Source: Kangiella sp.
GTDB lineage: Bacteria > Pseudomonadota > Gammaproteobacteria > Enterobacterales > Kangiellaceae
Direction of reading: 5' to 3'
Assembly: GCA_002733465.1 (NCBI GenBank)
Contig: NVVT01000008.1
Coordinates: 160,121-166,662, forward strand
DNA: 6,542 bases
Part shown: positions 1-6,475 of the stretch, one piece after another
Numbering within the stretch: position 1 is the stretch's first letter
How the letters are laid out: each line of letters starts with the position of its first letter
Position numbers and translations under genes: made by a program
The notes under the pieces: model-generated
What the model was told of the DNA's origin: nothing
The model's input: the letters and a program-made list of their open reading frames with translations, nothing else
Database searches by the model: none

Positions 1-1
1 A

Positions 2-520
2 TTAACCCCTCCTAATAAAGTCACTATTCGATTATTGGGAGCCTGTGACGGTTGTCCAGCATCGGGTTTAACACTGCGCGAAGGCGTTGAAAAAGCGATT
101 AAAGAGCATTGCCCAGAAATCACCGAAATAACTAAGGCTCGTGGTGGATCTTTGGCAAAACCAGTCGACGGAATTCCTGTACATTTCATCAGTCCGTTCG
201 CTAATAGCGAAGATGAAGGTTGGATCTATGCCGCTGAATTTGATGAAGTGCCTGAAAAATTAATTAAAATCGTTACCGTATCCGGTAATGAAGTTATTTT
301 GAGTCGCTTTGACGACAAAATCACCTGTTTCCAAAATGCCTGTGCCCATTTGGGGATGCCAATGGATATGGGAGAAATCCGTGATGGAATTTTAATTTGC
401 CCGCACCATGCGTTCGAATATTCACTAGAATCCGGCGAATGTTTAACCGCTCCGCAAGTTCAATTGCAAACGCATGCGGTTAGAGTGGTTGGCAATAAGG
501 TTGAGGTAAAACTTTCATGA
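2..520 (+). CDS. NifU C-terminal-like / Rieske [2Fe-2S] fusion protein (5' end outside window)
   Basis: The frame is open to the left edge, so the start is missing; the TTG at 35 lies inside a conserved motif and is not a credible start. Counting residues from that TTG codon, the first part carries the NifU C-terminal signature, a CxxC (CDGC, residues 4-7) followed by PASGLTLREGVE, which in NifU/Nfu proteins binds a transferable Fe-S cluster. After a linker (about 30-78) comes a Rieske domain: CxH at C103/H105 and CxxH at C122/H125, 16 residues apart, the usual [2Fe-2S] ligands. The two disulfide cysteines of bc1-type Rieske proteins are replaced (Met108, His124), so it resembles soluble Rieske ferredoxins. 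No membrane segment is visible, so it is probably cytoplasmic. It overlaps the next gene by 4 nt. The likely role is electron transfer or cluster supply for the hydrogenase; the domains are certain, the role is inferred. Confidence 0.9.
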   Translation, partial: LTPPNKVTIRLLGACDGCPASGLTLREGVEKAIKEHCPEITEITKARGGSLAKPVDGIPVHFISPFANSEDEGWIYAAEFDEVPEKLIKIVTVSGNEVILSRFDDKITCFQNACAHLGMPMDMGEIRDGILICPHHAFEYSLESGECLTAPQVQLQTHAVRVVGNKVEVKLS

Positions 521-1752
521 CGGTTAAAAAGGTAAGCTTACGTATTACCCCTGATCCTTCTTTGCATGTTGCAGAAGAAAGTCAGATCCCCCATATAAAA
601 ATAACCCAAAGTGAACCTTTTGCAGTAATTGGTGCTGCCAGAGTGCCGACAATAGCAACCACCAGCGTTCAACCCGATGAACAAACTTGTTTTGGACCAC
701 GTGGCGGGGCGCTAATGTCTGAGGATGGTCCTTTTTGGATTTGTGATACCGGCCATCACCGACTACTTGGCTGGAAAAAACAACCTGAAAATGACGATAC
801 GCCTGCGGACTGGATCATCGGGCAACCGACCATGAATCATGAAGGAAGAAACGCTAAAGGCAACGTCACAGCATTTTCCGTGAATGTTCCGACTGGAATT
901 TGTTCCTATCAATGGCAAGATCAAAATGGTGAAAAACAAATCGGCATGATTGTCGCTGATGCATGGAATCATCGCGTTTTAGTTTGGAACAAACTGCCAC
1001 AAAGCAATAACGTACCAGCTGATCTGGTATTGGGTCAGGCCGATTTTAATGGTGGTGAATCTAACCGAGGAACACAGACCGCTAATGCGGGCAATATGCA
1101 TTGGCCCTATGGTGTCGCATGGGAAGATGGCTATTTAATGGTGGCAGACGCAGAAAACCGAAGGTTACTTATATGGAAAGGTATGCCCACCAGTAATGGT
1201 CAACCTGCAGATACAGTTTTGGGACAAAAGAATTTTGAGTGTCGCGATGAAAACGCTGGTGATGAGCCTAGTAAAATGAGTATGCGATGGCCTCACGGGA
1301 TCGCTTTTTGGAAAGGTCATTTATGTGTCTCTGATGCCGGCAATAACCGGATCATGGTTTGGAAAGGCATCCCTGAAATCAATGGCTCAGATTGCGATTA
1401 TATATTAGGGCAAAAAGATGAAGTGCTAGTCGATCATAATCAATCACTTTATTGGCCTCGTGCAAATACTTTGAATATGCCTTATGGTATTGCTAGTTTT
1501 AGAGACTGGTTAATCGTCGCGGATACCGCTAATTCGCGCCTTTTGAGTTGGCACATTGACGATCTTAAAACTAATGCACACGCAAGAGGATTATGTGCGC
1601 AAGATAATTTTCATGTGAAAGGCGATAACCGCTGGCTACCTGCCGCTGCTGATTCAGTTTGTTGGCCGTATGGTATTCAAATAGAAAAAGACATACTCAC
1701 CATTGCCGATTCTGGCAATAACCGAGTGAGTCTTTGGAAGCTAATACCGTGA
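517..1752 (+). CDS. NHL-repeat six-bladed beta-propeller protein of the hydrogenase operon
   Basis: This 411-residue protein starts at an ATG that overlaps the upstream stop (ATGA), with a GAGG Shine-Dalgarno at 503-506. From about residue 59 to the end it holds six repeats. Each has a hydrophobic strand, then a D-x-x-(N/H)-x-R signature (D77, D148, D211, D273, D336, D398) and a Trp-containing strand; several are followed by an (I/V)LGQ turn (about 101, 171, 234, 296). Repeats 3, 4 and 6 open with W-P-(Y/H)-G and repeat 5 with M-P-Y-G. Six such units make a complete propeller of the NHL type, usually a protein- or ligand-binding scaffold. The first 30 residues are polar and show no signal peptide or membrane segment, so it is probably cytoplasmic. 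No Cys/His cofactor cluster is apparent. Its place between the Fe-S protein and hypF suggests hydrogenase assembly or docking, but its function is unknown. Confidence 0.88.
   Translation: MTVKKVSLRITPDPSLHVAEESQIPHIKITQSEPFAVIGAARVPTIATTSVQPDEQTCFGPRGGALMSEDGPFWICDTGHHRLLGWKKQPENDDTPADWIIGQPTMNHEGRNAKGNVTAFSVNVPTGICSYQWQDQNGEKQIGMIVADAWNHRVLVWNKLPQSNNVPADLVLGQADFNGGESNRGTQTANAGNMHWPYGVAWEDGYLMVADAENRRLLIWKGMPTSNGQPADTVLGQKNFECRDENAGDEPSKMSMRWPHGIAFWKGHLCVSDAGNNRIMVWKGIPEINGSDCDYILGQKDEVLVDHNQSLYWPRANTLNMPYGIASFRDWLIVADTANSRLLSWHIDDLKTNAHARGLCAQDNFHVKGDNRWLPAAADSVCWPYGIQIEKDILTIADSGNNRVSLWKLIP
691..1749 (+). repeat. Six tandem NHL-type repeats at protein level
   Basis: The repeat unit is about 60-70 codons, with the D-x-x-(N/H)-x-R core encoded near 745, 958, 1147, 1333, 1522 and 1708. 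Core-to-core spacing is 71, 63, 62, 63 and 62 codons. The longer first interval comes from an insertion of roughly ten residues after the first GQ turn. The repeats are diverged at the DNA level and are recognised from the protein. Confidence 0.82.
1736..1740 (+). promoter_or_regulatory. Ribosome binding site deciding the hypF start
   Basis: GGAAG lies 8 nt before the GTG at 1749. That GTG overlaps the stop of the NHL gene as GTGA, the same architecture as the ATGA junctions elsewhere in this operon. The alternative TTG at 1734 would place the start before this site and has no comparable purine run at a good distance. GTG 1749 is therefore preferred. Confidence 0.65.
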
Positions 1753-4229
1753 GTGTGGCTGTCGCAGAAAATGCAACAAAAAAACAAATCATCGAATTTG
1801 AATCCATTCGAGTGACGGGCATTGTACAAGGCGTTGGATTTAGACCCAATGTATGGCGAATAGCGAAAGAAGAAAATTTAACCGGTCAAGTTTTAAACGA
1901 CGGACAAGGTGTTCTGATCCAAATTTGGGGATCTGAACTTTCAAGAAATCAGTTTATCTTCAAGCTCGAAAATGAGTCGCCACCTTTAGCTAGAATCGAT
2001 CAAATCGTGCGCTCATCCAGATTAGAAGAAAATCAAAATGATTTAATAAAACCGACTGAATTTTTAATTACCGCCAGTGACGAAAATGAAATTCAAACTC
2101 ACATCAGTCCAGACGCAGCGACCTGCAAAAAATGTATGGAAGATGTTCATGATCCATTTGGAAGACGCTTTCGTTACCCGTTAACCAACTGCACTCACTG
2201 CGGCCCTCGATTTACCATTATTGAAAAACTGCCCTACGATAGACCCTACACTAGCATGAAAAAATTTGAACAATGTGATGATTGTTTAAAAGAATATCAA
2301 CAGCCTATTGATAGACGTTTTCACGCTCAACCTAATGCCTGTTATGTTTGTGGTCCCAAAGTAACGCTAGAACGAATTGACGCAAGTTCTGTTTGTTTGG
2401 AAAGTCTATCTCAACTAGATGACGTGGATGCGGCATGTACTTTATTACAAAATGGTGAAATTATTGTGGTCAAAGGTGTCGGCGGTTTCCATTTGGCATG
2501 TGATGCGACCAATACCGATACGGTTGAAAAGTTAAGAGATGCTAAACAACGCTTTGGAAAACCTTTTGCATTGATGGCAAGGGACACAAAAGTTATTTCA
2601 CGTTACGCAAAACTCGACTCAGAGGAAGAATTATTACTCAAAAGTGCCGAAGCGCCGATTGTGCTATTAGCAAAAACATCTACTGCGCCTACTGGAACCG
2701 AACGTTCTTTTGGCGTTGCTAAAGGCGAGCGAAAGAAAGATCTGATCCCTTTGTCTGAGCTAGTCGCCCCAGGTCAAAACTCTGTGGGTTTCATGCTGCC
2801 CTACACACCTTTGCACCAGATAATGTTAAAGCGTATGAACCGCCCGATTGTTTTAACCTCTGCCAATCTTTCCGATGAACCTCAAGTGATTAGCAATCAG
2901 CAAGTGATTGATAAATTAGGTAGCATTGCAAAATATGTTCTCTGGCATGATCGCGATATTGTCAATCGTGTGGATGATTCAGTGGTTCGGTTTGTATTAG
3001 GTAAACCCAGAATTTTACGCCGTTCAAGAGGCTATGCACCCGCGCCTTTGCCTCTTCCTGAAGGACTCGAAAATGTTGATCAAGTGTTAGCAATGGGCTC
3101 GGAATTAAAAAATACTTTTTGTTTAATTAATAATGGAAGCGCTATTTTATCGCAACATATGGGCGATTTAGAAAATGCAGAGAGTTATCAAGACTATCAG
3201 AAAAATCTTAACTTATATTTGAATTTATACAATTTAACACCGCAATTAATCGCAGTTGATGCACACCCAGAATACTTATCGAGTAAATTAGGACGCCTTT
3301 GGGCACAGGAGAAAAAAGTACCACTGCTAGAAGTTCAACATCATCACGCTCACGTGGCGGCTTGTTTAGCGGAAAATCAATATCCGCTCAGTTCACCAGC
3401 GGTACTGGGTGTCGCTCTGGATGGACTCGGTTTTGGAAATGATGGGACAATATGGGGCGGAGAGTTTTTACATGCCGACTATGTTAATTGCAATCGCCTA
3501 GGCAGTTTTAAACCAGTTGCGATGATTGGCGGGTCTCAAGCAATGCGTGAGCCTTGGCGAAATACCTTTGCTCATATCATCGCGGAAATGGGATGGGCTG
3601 AGTTTCAAACCAATTTTAAAGAACTAGAACTTAACCAGTTTTTCGAATCAAAACCGATCGACACATTGTTTGCGATGCTCGATAAAAAATTGAATACACC
3701 GTTAGCTTCCTCTTGCGGTCGATTGTTTGACGCGGTTGCCGCCGCAATGGGGATCTGCCGCGATGGAGTTCAATATGAAGGTCAAGCAGCCATAGAATTA
3801 GAATCAGCGGTTGATCAAGATACCTTGTTAAATGAAGATGAATTGCTGGCCTACCCTTTTGCCATTCCTTATCTTTCTGCAAATTCTCTGCCTTATATTG
3901 AACCCTTAGCAATGTGGCAAGCAATTTTAGGCGATCTTATTTTAAAAACGCCCGTCGGTATTATGTCTGCTAGATTTCATAAAGGCTTAGCAAAAATTAT
4001 TGTTACCATGGTTAAAAAGTTAACCACAGAACAAGAGCAAAGAGTCATCAATACGGTAGCGTTAACTGGCGGCGTTTTTCAAAATAAAATTTTGCTAGAG
4101 CAAGTTGTTTCACGTCTCGAAAAAGAAAATTATAATGTACTCATTCATCAGCAAGTACCAGCCAACGATGGCGGGCTCGCTTTAGGGCAAGCTGTTATTG
4201 CAGCAGCGTCCTCGCTTCGGAGAAGTTAA
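1749..4229 (+). CDS. hypF: Carbamoyltransferase HypF, [NiFe]-hydrogenase maturation
   Basis: HypF uses carbamoyl phosphate and ATP to carbamoylate the C-terminal cysteine of HypE, the first step in making the active-site cyanides; it is cytoplasmic. Starting from GTG 1749 it has 826 residues, close to the usual 750-800. Domains in order: acylphosphatase (about 16-105) with catalytic R32 in GVGFRP and N50 in VLND; the double zinc finger CxxC-x18-CxxC-x24-CxxC-x18-CxxC (C126 to C201); a YrdC-like domain (about 225-430) with KGVGGFHLACDA and LTSANLSDEP; and a Kae1-like domain (about 445-821) with the metal-binding HHHAH (531-535), LTGGVFQN and NDGGLALGQ. All signatures are intact. A TTG at 1734 would add five residues, but the ribosome binding site favours 1749. 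An unusually long polar linker occurs around residues 310-338. hypC follows after 3 nt. Confidence 0.97.
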   Translation: MSVAVAENATKKQIIEFESIRVTGIVQGVGFRPNVWRIAKEENLTGQVLNDGQGVLIQIWGSELSRNQFIFKLENESPPLARIDQIVRSSRLEENQNDLIKPTEFLITASDENEIQTHISPDAATCKKCMEDVHDPFGRRFRYPLTNCTHCGPRFTIIEKLPYDRPYTSMKKFEQCDDCLKEYQQPIDRRFHAQPNACYVCGPKVTLERIDASSVCLESLSQLDDVDAACTLLQNGEIIVVKGVGGFHLACDATNTDTVEKLRDAKQRFGKPFALMARDTKVISRYAKLDSEEELLLKSAEAPIVLLAKTSTAPTGTERSFGVAKGERKKDLIPLSELVAPGQNSVGFMLPYTPLHQIMLKRMNRPIVLTSANLSDEPQVISNQQVIDKLGSIAKYVLWHDRDIVNRVDDSVVRFVLGKPRILRRSRGYAPAPLPLPEGLENVDQVLAMGSELKNTFCLINNGSAILSQHMGDLENAESYQDYQKNLNLYLNLYNLTPQLIAVDAHPEYLSSKLGRLWAQEKKVPLLEVQHHHAHVAACLAENQYPLSSPAVLGVALDGLGFGNDGTIWGGEFLHADYVNCNRLGSFKPVAMIGGSQAMREPWRNTFAHIIAEMGWAEFQTNFKELELNQFFESKPIDTLFAMLDKKLNTPLASSCGRLFDAVAAAMGICRDGVQYEGQAAIELESAVDQDTLLNEDELLAYPFAIPYLSANSLPYIEPLAMWQAILGDLILKTPVGIMSARFHKGLAKIIVTMVKKLTTEQEQRVINTVALTGGVFQNKILLEQVVSRLEKENYNVLIHQQVPANDGGLALGQAVIAAASSLRRS
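4219..4225 (+). promoter_or_regulatory. Ribosome binding site of hypC inside the hypF 3' end
   Basis: GGAGAAG lies in the last codons of hypF, 7 nt before the hypC ATG at 4233. It is the strongest Shine-Dalgarno in the window, consistent with the high demand for the small HypC chaperone. Confidence 0.65.
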
Positions 4230-4232
4230 GAT

Positions 4233-4508
4233 ATGTGTTTAGGAATTCCAGGTCAAATCATAGAAATAGAAGACGCCAGTATTAAAAGAGCGATTGTAGA
4301 TGTTGCGGGAATACGTCGACCAATTAATATCGCCTGTATAGTTAACGAAGAACATCCGGTTGAAAGTTGTGTGGGTGATTGGGTATTGGTTCATGTCGGT
4401 TTTGCAATGAGTCGTATTGATGCAGAAGAAGCTAGAAAAACTTTGGAATTGTTAACTGAGTTAGGCGAAGCGCAAGCGGAAATTGAAGCGATGCAAAATT
4501 CTGCTTAG
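4233..4508 (+). CDS. hypC: Hydrogenase maturation chaperone HypC
   Basis: HypC (HybG/HupF family) is a small cytoplasmic chaperone that pairs with HypD, carries the Fe(CN)2CO unit and delivers it to the hydrogenase large-subunit precursor. This protein has 91 residues, a normal length. It begins MCLGIPGQI, the family signature whose Cys2 is essential for binding HypD and the large subunit. The OB-like barrel continues to the second conserved segment, GDWVLVHVGFAMSRID, near residues 48-63, followed by a charged helical tail. The start is fixed because Cys must be residue 2. It lies 3 nt after hypF and is followed by the only sizeable gap in the operon, which separates it from the gmhA-like gene and hypD. 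Confidence 0.97.
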   Translation: MCLGIPGQIIEIEDASIKRAIVDVAGIRRPINIACIVNEEHPVESCVGDWVLVHVGFAMSRIDAEEARKTLELLTELGEAQAEIEAMQNSA

Positions 4509-4619
4509 AAACTAGTTGGTGAAAAATGTAACTAACCAAACTAACAATTAAAACTAATAACTAAACCTAATAACCATGCGAAAGAACAATCTAACGACAA
4601 GCACTGAGACGATTAATTA
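4509..4619 (+). other. Intergenic spacer, G-free and rich in AACTAA repeats
   Basis: This 111-nt spacer holds no convincing gene. Nucleotides 4529-4577 contain no G at all. AACTAA occurs at 4530-4535, 4539-4544, 4552-4557 and 4559-4564, with AACTAG at 4510-4515. A weak hairpin is possible (4513-4520 with 4535-4543, one bulged A, 14-nt loop), but no T-run follows, so it is not a standard terminator. No clear -35/-10 pair is visible. A GAGA at 4606-4609, 10 nt before the ATG at 4620, is the likely weak ribosome binding site of the next gene. A leader, an RNA-binding or processing site, or simply non-functional sequence are all possible. Confidence 0.5.
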
Positions 4620-5321
4620 ATGAAAAAAATGAGCAAACCACTTGAAGACTTATATCCATTTTTGCATGGCAAGCAGAAATCGAGTCAGAGTGATCTCGCG
4701 TCATTGTTAACCTCTATTCAACAAAAAGCGGCGGATAGCGTTAGAGTCAGTCAACAATTTTTTACCGATAACGCCAATGAAATTATTGCTGCTTCAAAGG
4801 CAATTGCAAATGTTTATATCAATGGCGGTCAAATATTAACCATGGGAAATGGTGGCTCAAGTTGTGATGCTTCACACTTTGCTGTTGAATTTCAACATCC
4901 GGTGACAACTGGACGACCTGCATTACCCGCTTTCAATATGGTGATGGATACTGCCATGTTAAGTGCAGTAGCCAATGATGTAGGCATTAAACATATTTAT
5001 GTAAGGCAGTTAGATGCACACGCGGGAAAATTGGATGGATTAATTGGTTTTTCAACCAGCGGCAATTCCGAAAACTTAATCGCCGCGTTTGAAAAAGCAA
5101 AAAAAATGGACTTAGTAACGCTGGGTCTAACCGGTGGAAATGGCGGTGAAATGTTGACTAGCGGATTAGTGGATCATTGTTTAGTAGTTGATACAGATTC
5201 TATACATAGAGTTCAAGAGGTGCATGTTGCCACTTATCATATTCTATGGGATTTAGTTCATACGCTACTGGCTGATCATCGAGGTTTACTGACCACAAAT
5301 TTAAAGGAAGTTGATGAATAA
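4620..5321 (+). CDS. GmhA-like SIS-domain phosphosugar isomerase in the hyp operon
   Basis: The 233-residue protein is a SIS-fold sugar-phosphate isomerase of the GmhA (sedoheptulose 7-phosphate isomerase)/DiaA family. Visible motifs are the phosphate-binding GNGGSSCDASHFAVE (76-90), the STSGNSEN loop (145-152), LTGGNGGEM (170-178) and RVQEVH (197-202). Residues matching the zinc and catalytic set of E. coli GmhA (H61, E65, Q172, H180) are all present as H86, E90, Q199 and H207, so it is probably a real enzyme rather than a DiaA-like binding protein. It is about 30 residues longer at the N-terminus than E. coli GmhA (192 residues). It is cytoplasmic, with no signal peptide. ATG 4620 is preferred; ATG 4629 lacks a ribosome binding site. 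It overlaps hypD by one nucleotide (TAATG), tying it to hydrogenase maturation rather than lipopolysaccharide synthesis. The substrate is unknown. Confidence 0.88.
   Translation: MKKMSKPLEDLYPFLHGKQKSSQSDLASLLTSIQQKAADSVRVSQQFFTDNANEIIAASKAIANVYINGGQILTMGNGGSSCDASHFAVEFQHPVTTGRPALPAFNMVMDTAMLSAVANDVGIKHIYVRQLDAHAGKLDGLIGFSTSGNSENLIAAFEKAKKMDLVTLGLTGGNGGEMLTSGLVDHCLVVDTDSIHRVQEVHVATYHILWDLVHTLLADHRGLLTTNLKEVDE
5303..5310 (+). promoter_or_regulatory. Ribosome binding site of hypD
   Basis: AAAGGAAG lies 10 nt before ATG 5321, within the last codons of the isomerase gene. With the TAATG junction it implies coupled translation of the isomerase and HypD. Confidence 0.6.
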
Positions 5322-6475
5322 TGAAATACGTTGATGAATTTAGAGATCCCGAAAAAGCCAAAATGATCACTAAGGAAATTGAGATCTTAACTAAGCAGTT
5401 AAATGTCACTGAAAAAAAACCACTGCAGTTAATGGAATTTTGTGGCGGACACACGCACACTATTTTTCGTTATGGTATTGAGCAAATGTTACCCAAAGAA
5501 ATAGAATTGGTGCATGGGCCAGGCTGTCCTGTTTGTGTTTTACCGATGGGACGAGTCGATGATTGTGTAGAATTAGCGGAACGACCCAATGTAATATTTA
5601 CAACTTTTGGTGACGCTATGCGCGTACCAGGATCTAAAAAAAGTTTACTACAGGCGAAGGCTGATGGCGCAGATATTAGAATGGTTTATTCGCCTTTGGA
5701 TTCGCTCGCCTTAGCGAAAAAAAATCCTGATAAAGAAGTCATCTTTTTTGCATTGGGGTTTGAAACTACGATGCCATCAACGGCATTAACTGTTTTGCAA
5801 GCAGAAAAAGAAGGCGTGAAAAACTTTTCACTTTTTTGTAATCACATTACAACGGTACCGACCATCAAAGCGATATTAGATTCGCCGGATATGAAAATTG
5901 ACGGCTTCCTAGCGCCCGGTCATGTTTGCATGGTAGTGGGTGAAAGACCATTCGATTTTGTTGCGGATCATTATAAAAAACCATTGGTGATTACTGGTTT
6001 TGAACCATTAGATATTTTGCAATCAATTTGGATGTTGCTACAACAATTAGTTGAACAAAGAACTGATGTAGAAAACCAATACGCTAGAATTGTACCAGAA
6101 GATGGTAATGAACCCGGTTTACAGTCAATCGCTGATGTTTTCGAATTAAGAGAATATTTTGAATGGCGAGGGTTAGGCTCCATTGACCATTCTGGGGTAA
6201 AAATGAAAGCAGCATACAAAGATTTCGATGCTGAAGTTAAATTTTCGGTGGCGAATATAAAAATCGCCGATCCTAAATCCTGCCAATGTGGTGAAGTTTT
6301 GAAAGGCGTTATCAGACCGTGGGAATGTAAAGTGTTTGGCACGGCTTGTTCGCCAGAAACTCCCATGGGCGCTTTAATGGTATCTACCGAGGGTGCATGT
6401 GCTGCTTATTATAACTTTGGCGATTTAGATGAGCTGATTGGGAAACGAGAACAAATTGAGGCGGTTAATGTATGA
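5321..6475 (+). CDS. hypD: Hydrogenase maturation protein HypD
   Basis: HypD is the cytoplasmic [4Fe-4S] scaffold that, with HypC, holds the iron while CN groups from HypE and the CO ligand are added. The 384-residue length is typical (about 370-385). Conserved segments in order are EFCGGHTH (C41), HGPGCPVC (C69 and C72), TFGDAMRVPG (95-104), LGFETT (145-150), CNHITTVPT (173-181), APGHVC (198-203), ITGFEPLD (224-231) and RGLGSIDHSG (283-292). The C-terminal cysteine block then has C321, C323, C336, C343 and C360 in CQCGEVLKG, RPWECKVFG and EGACAAYYNFG; four of these should ligate the [4Fe-4S] cluster. All key residues are present and nothing looks degraded. The gene overlaps the upstream isomerase by 1 nt and the next gene by 4 nt (ATGA). 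Confidence 0.98.
   Translation: MKYVDEFRDPEKAKMITKEIEILTKQLNVTEKKPLQLMEFCGGHTHTIFRYGIEQMLPKEIELVHGPGCPVCVLPMGRVDDCVELAERPNVIFTTFGDAMRVPGSKKSLLQAKADGADIRMVYSPLDSLALAKKNPDKEVIFFALGFETTMPSTALTVLQAEKEGVKNFSLFCNHITTVPTIKAILDSPDMKIDGFLAPGHVCMVVGERPFDFVADHYKKPLVITGFEPLDILQSIWMLLQQLVEQRTDVENQYARIVPEDGNEPGLQSIADVFELREYFEWRGLGSIDHSGVKMKAAYKDFDAEVKFSVANIKIADPKSCQCGEVLKGVIRPWECKVFGTACSPETPMGALMVSTEGACAAYYNFGDLDELIGKREQIEAVNV

Noticed and set aside
35..37. TTG as the start of the NifU-Rieske gene
   Set aside because: The frame is open upstream to the edge and the preceding codons (VTIRL) continue the conserved NifU strand, so the real start is outside the window.
763..972. Short - strand open frame inside the NHL gene
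   Set aside because: It is antisense to a repeat region whose conservation is explained by the + strand protein; no family is recognised.
3631..3924. Open frame on the - strand inside hypF
   Set aside because: It lies antisense to the conserved Kae1-like domain, matches no recognisable family and is explained by the codon bias of hypF.
4513..4543. Possible rho-independent terminator after hypC
   Set aside because: The stem is only about 8 bp with a bulged A and a 14-nt loop, is A/T-rich, and is followed by an A/C-rich run rather than T residues. The hyp genes continue on the same strand.
4516..4557. Promoter for the isomerase-hypD-hypE genes
   Set aside because: TTGGTG at 4516 could pass for a -35 box, but no TATAAT-like hexamer lies 16-18 nt downstream. 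The AT-rich composition alone is not enough.
5200..5460. - strand open frame spanning the isomerase/hypD junction
   Set aside because: It covers the conserved RVQEVH and CGGHTH coding segments on the opposite strand and is a shadow frame.
5971..6366. Open frame of 131 codons on the - strand inside hypD
   Set aside because: It is fully antisense to highly conserved hypD sequence, with no recognisable domain.
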